NCBI GenBank assembly: GCA_003138515.1
Contig: PLGG01000032.1
Coordinates: forward strand, 62,001-126,000
DNA: 64,000 nt
DNA from: Acidobacteriaceae bacterium
Lineage (GTDB): Bacteria; Acidobacteriota; Terriglobia; Terriglobales; Acidobacteriaceae
Direction of reading: 5' to 3'
Shown: in pieces, positions 1 through 9,134 of the stretch
Layout of the letters: every line of letters starts with the position of its first letter
Position numbering within the stretch: position 1 is the stretch's first letter
Made by a program: the position numbers and the translations under genes
Notes under the pieces: model-generated
What the model saw: only the letters and a program-made list of their open reading frames with translations
What the model was told of the DNA's origin: nothing
The model's database searches: none

Positions 1-2
1 TA

Positions 3-215
3 GGTTATCGCTGCCCTGCGCCGCTAGTGCCTGAGGCGATCGAGCGGCTGTTGCGCCAGTATCTGGCGGGGCGCACGACGGAAGAAAATCTGCGCGCATG
101 GTTTGCGCGTCACTCGAACGACGAATTACGCGCGCATCTGGCCGGGGAAGTTTTAGAGGCTGTGGAACGTGATCTTCCGGCGGGGCCTGTGCCGCATGCC
201 GTGGCGGAGGGATGA
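3..215 (+). CDS. C-terminal end of probable ferredoxin-nitrite/sulfite reductase (partial)
   Basis: The frame is open from the left edge and ends at 215, so only the last 70 residues are seen. The segment ERLLRQYLAGRTTEENLRAW, followed by an FARH-like stretch, resembles the C-terminal tail of NirA-type siroheme nitrite/sulfite reductases. The next gene makes siroheme, the cofactor such an enzyme needs, which supports the call. A GTG at 27 could be read as a start, but the frame continues upstream without a stop and with plausible coding (GYRCPAPLVPEAIE), so this is a gene tail rather than a 62-residue protein. The catalytic Cys clusters lie outside the window, so the family call is an inference. 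Confidence 0.6.
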   Translation, partial: GYRCPAPLVPEAIERLLRQYLAGRTTEENLRAWFARHSNDELRAHLAGEVLEAVERDLPAGPVPHAVAEG

Positions 216-309
216 AAGCAGGGAACGAGCCACCCCATGGGGTAGAAATCACCCGCTGGTGACCCCGGCAGGGAAGAAGGCAACGAGGGATCAAGAAAAC
301 AGGGGTCGA

Positions 310-351
310 GAACTGAGAACTACGAACTGAGAACTACGAACTGAGAACTAC
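310..351. repeat. Three perfect tandem copies of a 14-bp word
   Basis: The unit GAACTGAGAACTAC occurs three times head to tail, ending just before the ATG of the siroheme synthase gene. Related words (CAGTGGTCAGTGATCAG, TTGACAACTGAC) occur after groEL and before groEL. No function is known to me; it may act as a spacer or be a slippage product. Confidence 0.85.
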
Positions 352-354
352 ACG

Positions 355-1746
355 ATGAGTTTGTTGCCAATATTTCTGAAGCTTGAAGGGCGGCAGGGCC
401 TGCTGGTTGGAGCGGGGACTGTGGCGCTCGAAAAGATCGGTTCGCTGCTCAAGACGGGCCTGCGGCTGCGAGTGGTTGCGCCCGAAGCGCGGGCGGAAGT
501 GCGGGAACTTGCCGCCGAAGGGAAGCTCGAGTGGGTGCAGCGGGAGTTCGAGGCTGGGGACCTGGACGGCAACTTCATCGTGATTGCCGCGACCGACGTG
601 CCGGAGGTAAATGCGGCGGTCTATCGCGAGGCCGTCGCGCGCGGGATTCCGTGCAACAGTGTCGACGATATTCCCAACTGCGACTTTTTCTTTGGCTCGG
701 TAGTGAGCCGCGGCGATTTGCAGATTGCGATTTCGACGGCAGGCGAGAGTCCGGCTTTGGCGCAGCGGCTGCGGCGAGAGATTGACGAGCAACTGCCGCG
801 GGATTTGGGGCCATGGCTTGCAAAGCTCGGTGAATTGAGGCGCGAAGTTCTGGCAACGCAGCCGCGCAGCGAAGAACGAAGGCTGCTGCTGCACGAGCTG
901 GCGCAAAGGCAGGTCTGCGATTCGGCTTTGTGCGCGACGAAACAGTTGGCGCGAACGGGCAGGGAAGCGGCGCGCGCGGTTGCAGGCAGCGTTTACCTGG
1001 TTGGAGCCGGTCCTGGCGATCCGGAATTGCTGACGCTGAAGGCGGTGCGGGTGATCGAGAGCGCGGATGTGATTCTGCACGACGATCTGGTGCCGCAGTC
1101 GATTCTCGATTTGGCCAGGTCCGGAGATGAATCCGGCGCTGAAGTCGTGAATGTGGGCAAGCGATGCGGCGCAAAGAACATCACGCAAGAAGAGATCAAC
1201 ACACTGATGATCGACCACGCGCGGGCGCAGCGCAGCGTCGTGCGGCTGAAGAGCGGAGATCCGCTGCTGTTCGGCCGAGCTGCCGAGGAGCTGGCTGCTC
1301 TGGCCGAGGCCGGCGTGCCGTTCGAAATTGTGCCTGGCGTGTCGGCTGCGTTTGCGGCGGCGGCTGCAATTGGCCGGTCGCTGACCGATCGCGATTGGGC
1401 CTCGCACGTGATTCTCACTACCGGGCATCATGCGCAATCGCACAACCGCGAGGCGCTGCCTGCTGTTGAGGCGGGCACGCGCGTGGTCTACATGCCGGGC
1501 CGCGACCTGGGATTGCTTGCATCCGAATGGCTGGATGAAGGCCTGCCAGCCGATCTGCCGTGCGCTGTGGTTTCGCGAGCGGCGCAGCCGGACCAGCGGG
1601 TGATGCATACAACACTTGGGGGGTTAGGCGCGTTGGGCGAAGTCGAACCCGCTGCCGCGCCAAGTTTGTTGATCGCCGGATGGGCAGTGCGGGAACGCAC
1701 GACGGCCCGGGAAATGCTCGAGGACGCCGGCGCCCTGGCCGACTGA
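355..1746 (+). CDS. cysG: Siroheme synthase (precorrin-2 dehydrogenase/ferrochelatase fused to uroporphyrinogen-III methyltransferase)
   Basis: A bifunctional cytoplasmic enzyme that methylates uroporphyrinogen III twice, then oxidises precorrin-2 and inserts iron to give siroheme. The N-terminal half has the NAD-binding GAGTVALEK at residues 19-27 and a CNSVDD segment near 100-105 that matches the catalytic Asp region of CysG. The C-terminal half begins with the SUMT signature VYLVGAGPGDPELLT at 213-227 and continues with VRLKSGDPLLFGR and a VPGVSAA segment. At 463 aa the length matches CysG (about 457). It follows the probable nitrite/sulfite reductase on the same strand, as expected for a cofactor-supply gene. 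The symbol is by family; some annotators would use cobA for the second half. Confidence 0.93.
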   Translation: MSLLPIFLKLEGRQGLLVGAGTVALEKIGSLLKTGLRLRVVAPEARAEVRELAAEGKLEWVQREFEAGDLDGNFIVIAATDVPEVNAAVYREAVARGIPCNSVDDIPNCDFFFGSVVSRGDLQIAISTAGESPALAQRLRREIDEQLPRDLGPWLAKLGELRREVLATQPRSEERRLLLHELAQRQVCDSALCATKQLARTGREAARAVAGSVYLVGAGPGDPELLTLKAVRVIESADVILHDDLVPQSILDLARSGDESGAEVVNVGKRCGAKNITQEEINTLMIDHARAQRSVVRLKSGDPLLFGRAAEELAALAEAGVPFEIVPGVSAAFAAAAAIGRSLTDRDWASHVILTTGHHAQSHNREALPAVEAGTRVVYMPGRDLGLLASEWLDEGLPADLPCAVVSRAAQPDQRVMHTTLGGLGALGEVEPAAAPSLLIAGWAVRERTTAREMLEDAGALAD

Positions 1747-1842
1747 TTCCGATTTCTATTTCACGATTGCTTGAAGCTCGACGTGCTGGCCGCGCCCGCT
1801 CGCGTGGTTCGTATGCAATGGCGAAGCTGTTACCCTGAATTC

Positions 1843-2544
1843 ATGAAATTCGGCGTAGTGGTTTTTCCAGGGTCGAATTGCGATCACGATGCCTACAACG
1901 TGATTGCCGAAGTGGCGCGGCAGCCGGTGGTTTTCCTGTGGCATGACAGCGAGGATTTGCAAGGTGTGGATGCGGTGCTGGTTCCCGGTGGATTTGCGTA
2001 CGGCGACTACCTGCGAACGGGCGCGATTGCGCGTTTTTCGCCGGTGATGCAGGCGGTGAAGCGGTTTGCCGCGGGCGGCGGACTGGTGCTGGGAATCTGC
2101 AACGGGTTCCAGATATTGACCGAGAGCGGATTGCTGCCCGGCGCGTTGATGAGGAACGCGGGGCTGAAGTACATCTGCAAGCAGGTGCACCTGCGCGTGG
2201 AGACAACGGACAGCCCATTTACGAATCAATTGAAGAAAGGCGCGGTGCTCCAGATTCCCATTGGGCACATGGAGGGGAACTATTTTTGCGAGCCGGAGGA
2301 GTTGGGTAGGCTGGAGAGCGAGGATCGGATTGCGTTCCGATACGCGACGCCGGCGAGCAAGATTACGCGGGAGGCGAATCCGAACGGCTCGCTGAGCAAC
2401 ATTGCGGGGATTCTGAATGAAGGGCGGAATGTGCTGGGCATGATGCCGCATCCGGATCGGTCGAGCGAGGCGCTGCTGGGATCGGCGGATGGATGGGGGA
2501 TCTTCGAGTCGATGATCGGGGCGATGGAGAAGACGAGCCGCTAA
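1843..2544 (+). CDS. purQ: Phosphoribosylformylglycinamidine synthase subunit PurQ
   Basis: The glutaminase subunit of FGAM synthase. It hydrolyses glutamine and channels ammonia to PurL in step four of purine synthesis. The ATG at 1843 gives the family-typical start [19 protein letters not shown] and a 233-aa protein; an upstream in-frame TTG at 1771 would add 24 atypical residues and is rejected. The class I amidotransferase nucleophile is Cys86 in GICNGFQ, and the C-terminal [10 protein letters not shown] holds the catalytic His and a Glu. PurS and PurL are not adjacent, so purine genes are dispersed here. Confidence 0.95.
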   Translation: MKFGVVVFPGSNCDHDAYNVIAEVARQPVVFLWHDSEDLQGVDAVLVPGGFAYGDYLRTGAIARFSPVMQAVKRFAAGGGLVLGICNGFQILTESGLLPGALMRNAGLKYICKQVHLRVETTDSPFTNQLKKGAVLQIPIGHMEGNYFCEPEELGRLESEDRIAFRYATPASKITREANPNGSLSNIAGILNEGRNVLGMMPHPDRSSEALLGSADGWGIFESMIGAMEKTSR

Positions 2545-2632
2545 CTGCTAGCATCTAGCTCCTCTGCGGGTAAGCAAACAAGTTTCACATCAGTAAGACG
2601 CGGCTAGTAGCTAGAAGCTGGAAGCCAGAGTC

Positions 2633-3505
2633 ATGATCGATATTCACCAACATTTGATTTATGGAGTGGATGACGGCGCGCCGGATCTGCAGGCGTCGCT
2701 GGACATGGCGCGATTGTCAGCGGACGAGGGCGTGACGCATATTGTGTGCACGCCGCACGCGAACGATGAGCACTCATACAATGTGCCCCTGATTGAGCAA
2801 CGATTCGCAGAGCTGAAAGAGCGGCTGCAGGGCTTGGTGGAATTGAGCCTGGGGTGCGACTTCCATCTGACGGCGGACAATGTACACGATGCGGTAACGA
2901 ATCCGCTGCGATTTTCGATTGGCGGGAAGGGGTATTTGCTGATCGAGTTTCCGTGGCAGGTGATTCCGCGGAGCATGAATGACGCGATATCCCGGCTGCA
3001 AGCGGCGGGGTACACGCTGATCGTCACGCATCCGGAACGGTACCCGGCGGTGCTGCGGCAACCGCACTTGCTGGGTGAGTGGATGCGGAACGGATGCCTG
3101 GTGCAGGTGACGAGCGGCTCGCTGTACGGGCGCTTCGGAAAGGCGCAGGAGGCGTTTGCCAACGAGCTACTGGAGAGGAACTGGGTTCATTTTCTGGCGA
3201 CGGATGCGCATCATCCGATATGGCGGCCGCCGCACCTGAAGAGCGGATATGAATATGTGGCGAAGCGCCGGGGCGAGGAAACGGCGATACGGTTGTGTGA
3301 GACGAATCCGCGAGCGGCGGTTAAAGGTGCGCCGTGGCCAGAGCAGCCGGAGGCCGAAGGGCTGTTGGAGAATGTGCCACTGCAGTTTGCCGATCGGGCC
3401 GCGACGCAAAGGTCGAAGAGTGGACGGTCGGGCAGGGGAAATGCGGATGAGGGCAGCGACGGCGGAACGAAGACGGGCTTCTGGAGCCGGCTGTTCGGAA
3501 AGTAA
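2633..3505 (+). CDS. CpsB/YwqE-type tyrosine-protein phosphatase (PHP fold), copy 1
   Basis: A manganese-dependent PHP-fold phosphatase related to CpsB, CapC and YwqE, which remove phosphate from the tyrosine tails of capsule-assembly kinases. Metal ligands are visible in [11 protein letters not shown] (His5, His7), CTPHAND (His42), LIEFP (Glu105), THPER (132-136) and DAHHP (Asp191, His193). The first 250 residues match the family; the last 40 are low-complexity and end in TGFWSRLFGK. A paralogue at 38.7 kb has the same ending. The gene is about 43 kb from the Wzc kinase of this window, so partnership is inferred only from family knowledge. The start is the ATG after a weak GGAAG. Confidence 0.88.
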   Translation: MIDIHQHLIYGVDDGAPDLQASLDMARLSADEGVTHIVCTPHANDEHSYNVPLIEQRFAELKERLQGLVELSLGCDFHLTADNVHDAVTNPLRFSIGGKGYLLIEFPWQVIPRSMNDAISRLQAAGYTLIVTHPERYPAVLRQPHLLGEWMRNGCLVQVTSGSLYGRFGKAQEAFANELLERNWVHFLATDAHHPIWRPPHLKSGYEYVAKRRGEETAIRLCETNPRAAVKGAPWPEQPEAEGLLENVPLQFADRAATQRSKSGRSGRGNADEGSDGGTKTGFWSRLFGK

Positions 3506-3612
3506 CAGCGGAGCTAGCGGATTTTGGAAAGCAGCAAATGAGGAAGCTAGCGAGTTAGCCAGTTAGCGGGTCAGCTGGCGTCGGGCTTCCTCAGGGCCGG
3601 AGAAAGGCAAAA

Positions 3613-4332
3613 ATGATCGACTTGTCTCAACGTGTTGCCGCAAGAGTTTTCGCGATCACATTCTTTCTTGCGCTGGCAATCCTCATGGTCGGCTTCTCTC
3701 GTTTTTATGGCCCCTACCTTGTATGGGACAACGATACTCAAACGGCGGCGAACTTCGCCTCGCATGCAGGAGCCATTCATATCTACATTGGCGGTGCCGT
3801 GGTCTACGGGGTGGGACTGGTCGTTATGCTGGCCGCGCTCTATCGAGCTCTCAGGCCGGTTGGCCGTGGTCTCGCACTCTTTGCAGCGCTTTGCTGGGTA
3901 ATGTACGCATGCATGTGGTTCGTATTCTTGCTCGGTCTTTTCAGCGCATTGCGCACGATGACTGGCGTGACGTACCAATCCGCATTTGAGCCGCAGCGGT
4001 TGCAGGCGTTGGCAGGGTTGCAACTCGCCTCGGGATGGGATGCGTACTACATTGGTTTAGCATTTAACGGACTCGGGTTAGTGTTCTTCAGCCTTCTGTT
4101 TTTCAAATCGCGCTTTATTCCGCGCGCACTGGCCGCTTTTGGCATTGCGACTTCGCTCTTCGAATCGATATGCGGGTTCGCTTACCTGGTCGATCGGTCT
4201 TTCGAGAAAATCGTGTCAGTGAATTGGTACGAGATGCCGACCATGCTCTTTGAAGTCATACTCTGCGGCTGGATTCTGGTGCGAGGTTTGAGACCGCGGG
4301 AGGGGCAGCCAGAAGGCGGGTCAGCGGATTAG
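3613..4332 (+). CDS. DUF4386-like integral membrane protein
   Basis: A 239-aa inner-membrane protein with about six hydrophobic segments: residues about 13-30, 55-75, 85-115, 145-165, 170-190 and 205-225. The layout and motifs such as HIYIGGAVVYG resemble DUF4386 proteins, whose function is unknown. It has no soluble domain. It converges with the following dehydrogenase, and the two stop codons overlap by 2-3 bases at 4329-4332. GGAGAAAGG lies about 8 bases before the ATG. Confidence 0.6.
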   Translation: MIDLSQRVAARVFAITFFLALAILMVGFSRFYGPYLVWDNDTQTAANFASHAGAIHIYIGGAVVYGVGLVVMLAALYRALRPVGRGLALFAALCWVMYACMWFVFLLGLFSALRTMTGVTYQSAFEPQRLQALAGLQLASGWDAYYIGLAFNGLGLVFFSLLFFKSRFIPRALAAFGIATSLFESICGFAYLVDRSFEKIVSVNWYEMPTMLFEVILCGWILVRGLRPREGQPEGGSAD

Positions 4333-5153
4333 CTCAGGCCCAGTCCGCCGTCGACGACGAGGGTTTGGCCGGTGATGAAGTGAGGGCCGGTGGCAAAAAA
4401 GAGGACGGCCTTCGCAACGTCGTCCGCGTCGCCGTTGCGGCCCATGGGAGTTTTGGCGGCGAAGCGGGCCGCCTGTAGTTCCGCCCTGCGCTCCGCCTCA
4501 TTGCGGGATGCGGCGAGCGCGTCGGTTTCCTGGTCTTTGCTCTCGCTGTCGCGGCGCTCTTCTTGCAACGCGATCCAGCCGGGAGCGACACAGTTCACAC
4601 TGACATCGGGCGCGAAGGCCTTGGCCATGGCCTGGGTAAGCATGTGGAGCGCGGCCTTCGATGCGCAGTAGTGTGCGTGGCCGGCCCAGGCGTGAAGACC
4701 ACCGAGCGAACCCATATTGATAATGCGCCCGTGCGCCGCGCGGAGATGAGGCAGGGCTTCGCGCGCAACGAGGAAGGGGCCGCGGGCGTTGGTTTCGAAG
4801 ACCGCGTCCCACTGCGCGAGGGTCAGGCTCTCGAGGGCGGCGGAGCCAAAGACGGCGGCGTTATTGACGAGGATGTCGAGGCGGCCAAAGGCGGCAGCGA
4901 CCTGGGCGACGGCGGTGCGGACGGAGGGTTCGGAGCGAACATCGCAAGGGACGGCGAGTGAGCGGCGGCCGAAGGCCGCGATGTTGTCGGCGGTGCGAGC
5001 AGCTTCCGATTCAGAGGCGCGATAGGAGACGGCTACATCGGCGCCGGCATGAGCGAGGGTGAGCGCGATGGCGCGGCCCAGGCGGCGCGCGCCTCCCGTA
5101 ACGAAGACCGTTTTACCGGCGAGTGGCTCGATGGACGTCACAGGGAGCTTCAC
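4329..5153 (-). CDS. Short-chain dehydrogenase/reductase (SDR family)
   Basis: A Rossmann-fold NAD(P)-dependent oxidoreductase of 274 aa. Cofactor motif TGGARRLGR is at residues 19-27, the structural NNAA at 97-100, and the catalytic pair Tyr162-Lys166 sits in HYCASKAAL. The Arg-Arg in the glycine-rich loop resembles pteridine reductase/FolM-type SDRs that prefer NADPH; that is a hint, not proof. Between about residues 185 and 230 there is a charged insertion rich in Glu, Asp and Arg, in the substrate-loop region. The substrate is unknown. It converges with the DUF4386 gene, with overlapping stops. Confidence 0.85.
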   Translation of the reverse strand: MKLPVTSIEPLAGKTVFVTGGARRLGRAIALTLAHAGADVAVSYRASESEAARTADNIAAFGRRSLAVPCDVRSEPSVRTAVAQVAAAFGRLDILVNNAAVFGSAALESLTLAQWDAVFETNARGPFLVAREALPHLRAAHGRIINMGSLGGLHAWAGHAHYCASKAALHMLTQAMAKAFAPDVSVNCVAPGWIALQEERRDSESKDQETDALAASRNEAERRAELQAARFAAKTPMGRNGDADDVAKAVLFFATGPHFITGQTLVVDGGLGLS

Positions 5154-5228
5154 AAGATCAGTTTAGCGAGAGAGGGGCTAGCGGAGCTGGCGGCGCAAGC
5201 GGGGCTAGCGGAGTTTGACCCACGGAGC

Positions 5229-5846
5229 TTACTTCGGCGCGGGCTGCGATTGGCTTCCGTTCGGCGGCGGATCGGATTGGCCGGAAGGGCCTTGACCGGC
5301 TGAGCCTTGGGGTTTGCTGCCGGAATCGGGGGGCCGGGAACTCGGCGGCGACCCGCCTGATTTGCCCGATCGAGAGTCGTTGCCGGATCCCGGGCTACTG
5401 CCTGCGCCGGAGTCTGGGGTTGAATTCTTGTATACGGAATACTGCGGAGCGGGCCTTTTGAGGCGAACGTCCATCGTCATGTTGGGCTTGTCGATCTTGT
5501 AAATCTGGCCATAGGTCTGGAATCCATTGGCGATCACTTGAAGAGTGACGGTGTCGCCAACGGGGATCACCTCGATGAGGGCTTTGCCGTCCTCGTTGGT
5601 CTTCAGTTCGAGCGCTCCCGTGTCCTTGTCGCCCTGGATGGGATGGAAGATGACGTGAGCGTCGGCAATCGGCTTGCCGTTGTAGTCGCGGACGACAGTG
5701 ACTTCAATCCGCGAAGAGGCTGGCGGGACCTTGTATTTGCGCCCGTGGTGGGAGTCGTCTTCCTGGGCGCGGAGGTTGAGGCAGCCGGCGATGAGGCCAA
5801 TTGAGGAAAGAAGGACGCAGAAACGAAGGGATGAAGGGCGGAACAT
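5229..5846 (-). CDS. Lipoprotein with carboxypeptidase-regulatory-like domain
   Basis: About 205 aa from the ATG at 5846. A signal peptide with lipobox IAGC (Cys22) predicts a lipid-anchored envelope protein. Residues about 45-130 form a single Ig-like carboxypeptidase-regulatory domain (IEVTVVRDYNGKPIADAHV), the same module that opens the Oar-like receptors in this window. The remaining 70 residues are a Ser/Gly/Pro/Gln-rich, probably disordered tail. Two further Met codons up to 5891 are possible starts but put charged or polar residues before the signal peptide. Role unknown. Confidence 0.7.
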   Translation of the reverse strand: MFRPSSLRFCVLLSSIGLIAGCLNLRAQEDDSHHGRKYKVPPASSRIEVTVVRDYNGKPIADAHVIFHPIQGDKDTGALELKTNEDGKALIEVIPVGDTVTLQVIANGFQTYGQIYKIDKPNMTMDVRLKRPAPQYSVYKNSTPDSGAGSSPGSGNDSRSGKSGGSPPSSRPPDSGSKPQGSAGQGPSGQSDPPPNGSQSQPAPK

Positions 5847-6055
5847 GCCATTCATTGTAAATGGAAGGGAGAATGGCTGGCCCGGCGGCAAATTGCGATT
5901 GGAAACCGGTGAGCTCGCCAGCTCGGCGAGAGGCTCAGCCGGTCAGACGCTCCGTCGCCGGTCAAACAGTCGCATACAGGGACCACAGGGGGCGAAATTC
6001 ACTCAAAAACGAAAGAATATGAGTGAAGAACACTCAGATATTAACGTTTATCCTC

Positions 6056-6084
6056 TTGACAAGCTCGCCTGGCTTGCCTATCTT
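6056..6084 (+). promoter_or_regulatory. Sigma70-like promoter of groESL
   Basis: A perfect -35 TTGACA (6056-6061), a 17-bp spacer and a -10 TATCTT (6079-6084) that matches four of six consensus bases. The predicted transcription start falls inside the CIRCE operator that follows. Confidence 0.8.
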
Positions 6085-6110
6085 TAGCAATTGGAAGGTT
6101 AGAGTGCTAG
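6084..6110 (+). promoter_or_regulatory. CIRCE operator (HrcA binding site) of groESL
   Basis: TTAGCAATT, nine bases, GAGTGCTAG. The consensus is TTAGCACTC-N9-GAGTGCTAA, so the left arm matches seven of nine and the right arm eight of nine, with exact N9 spacing. It abuts the -10 and would block initiation when HrcA is bound. hrcA itself is not in the window. Confidence 0.85.
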
Positions 6111-6262
6111 TCCGCCACGGCGGACTGGTTGGAGCGCCCACCAGCAAAGCGCGAAATCCCCGGCAGTCGGCACTCCGCAACTTCCTGAATCTTTTAATTT
6201 TACCAATCACTAAGAGCCGCGTCCCGGAAGCAAACCGGTGCGCGACAAGGAGAAGAGAAGCA

Positions 6263-6574
6263 ATGGCGGTAAAGACAGCAACAACGACATTCACTCCGCT
6301 CCACGACCGGATTCTGGTTCGCCGGGTGGAAGAGGGCGAGACGGTTCGTGGGGGCATCATCATCCCCGACAGCGCGAAGGAAAAACCCCAGGAGGGAGAG
6401 GTTATCTCCGTGGGCAAAGGCAAGTCGAACGACGAAGGCAAAGTGTTTCCGCTGGACGTGAAAGCGGGCGATCGCGTGCTTTTTGGCAAGTATTCGGGCA
6501 CGGAGATCAAGATTGACGGCGAAGAGCTTTTGATCATGCGCGAGGAAGAAGTTCTCGGCATCCTCAAGAAGTAG
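6263..6574 (+). CDS. groES: Co-chaperonin GroES
   Basis: The 103-aa cap of the GroEL folding chamber. The sequence has the family core ([45 protein letters not shown]) including the mobile loop that docks on GroEL. The ATG at 6263 follows AAGGAGAAGAG. The open frame runs upstream to 6023 but that part overlaps the promoter and CIRCE and is leader. It is the first gene of a groES-groEL operon with about 128 bases between the genes, under heat-shock repression by HrcA. Confidence 0.98.
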   Translation: MAVKTATTTFTPLHDRILVRRVEEGETVRGGIIIPDSAKEKPQEGEVISVGKGKSNDEGKVFPLDVKAGDRVLFGKYSGTEIKIDGEELLIMREEEVLGILKK

Positions 6575-6687
6575 TCCTGGCCGGACGGGCGTACCGCGCT
6601 TGCGCGCGCCAGCGAAGGTTGCTGTAGCAGGCATGACGGCGGCGCCAACAGTTCGACACGCGAATTGAGAATTTGACAACTGACTAA

Positions 6688-8373
<1,686 letters not shown>

Positions 8374-8468
8374 AACCAGTTGTCAGTGGTCAGTGATCAG
8401 AAAAAGGCACGTCAGGCAAGGGCTTTATCTGGTCACTGATTCAAAGGCGAACTGACGGCACAAAAGCG

Positions 8469-8501
8469 AAAGGCCTCCAGCGTGAGCTGGGGGCCTTTTT
8501 T
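8469..8501 (+). terminator. Rho-independent terminator of groESL
   Basis: Arms AAAGGCCTCCAGC and GCTGGGGGCCTTT pair with one wobble around a GTGA loop, followed by a T run. Confidence 0.88.
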
Positions 8502-8587
8502 CGCGCAAAAGAACGAATGGCGCCGTGCACTTGTGGAAATGCCGCCAAGCGGCCCAACCGTGGGCCGGGTCAAACGAATTGTCCGCA

Positions 8588-8854
8588 CTACATCACTGCG
8601 GCAGTTGCGGTGACGGCTGCAATTCCTGCGTCGCTTGTTGCGGGTTGCGGGCGCAATGACCGTAACCAACCAGCGGAAAGCCATGCGCGGGGAATCACGA
8701 ACTCCGACCAACCACAATCCAGGCAAACCCGAATGTCAGGCGAAGGTGTCATCGGGGGGTGACTCAGGGTACGCGGACTGTTGCGATACAGCCGGACTTC
8801 TGCCGGAACGACCGATACGGCGGCAGACTGGCACTTGGGGCAGATCATTTCCAC
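8588..8854 (-). CDS. Small zinc-ribbon protein
   Basis: An 88-aa protein with two CxxC knuckles, CPKC at residues 5-8 and CLDC at 44-47, the spacing of a zinc ribbon. Between them lies RLYRNSPRTLSHPP. The C-terminal 30 residues are Ala-rich. No catalytic domain is seen. It may be a nucleic-acid or protein-binding ribbon. It is a single gene reading opposite to groEL, with the groEL terminator in the gap. Confidence 0.55.
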   Translation of the reverse strand: MEMICPKCQSAAVSVVPAEVRLYRNSPRTLSHPPMTPSPDIRVCLDCGWSEFVIPRAWLSAGWLRSLRPQPATSDAGIAAVTATAAVM

Positions 8855-8952
8855 ACCTCAGGAGATCCGAAAACATCGGAACTCCCAAAAAAGATAGAGG
8901 GAGTGATTCAATCTAACGGAATTAGGGGCGAGATTTCAACAGAAACACTGCA

Positions 8953-8981
8953 AAACATGAACGAAGGTAACGTTCATGTTT
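8953..8981. promoter_or_regulatory. Perfect 11-bp inverted repeat
   Basis: AAACATGAACG and CGTTCATGTTT flank a 7-base spacer. It lies about 100 bp upstream of the zinc-ribbon gene and downstream of the stronger terminator of the Oar-like gene. There is no long T tract after either arm, so an operator is somewhat more likely than a terminator. Confidence 0.5.
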
Positions 8982-9079
8982 GTGGAACAGTAACATATTT
9001 CCGTGATATGAAAGCGATGCTTTCGGATTAGTGACAGCCGGAGGTGCGCTTGATCTGGAATTGCGAAGTGGTTGGAGGC

Positions 9080-9112
9080 AAAAGAAAAGCGCGGCAGCCG
9101 AAGCCGCCGCGC
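9080..9112 (-). terminator. Rho-independent terminator of the Oar-like receptor gene
   Basis: On the minus strand GCGCGGCGGC, a TTCG tetraloop and GCTGCCGCGC form a 10-bp stem with one G-U pair, followed by TTTTCTTTT, 22 bases after the stop codon. Confidence 0.93.
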
Positions 9113-9134
9113 CGTAAGTGCTAGTTACGCCGGC

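Noticed and set aside
334-1608. 424-codon open frame antisense to the siroheme synthase gene
   Set aside because: It mirrors a GC-rich real gene, has Arg/Gln/His-rich composition and no family motif.
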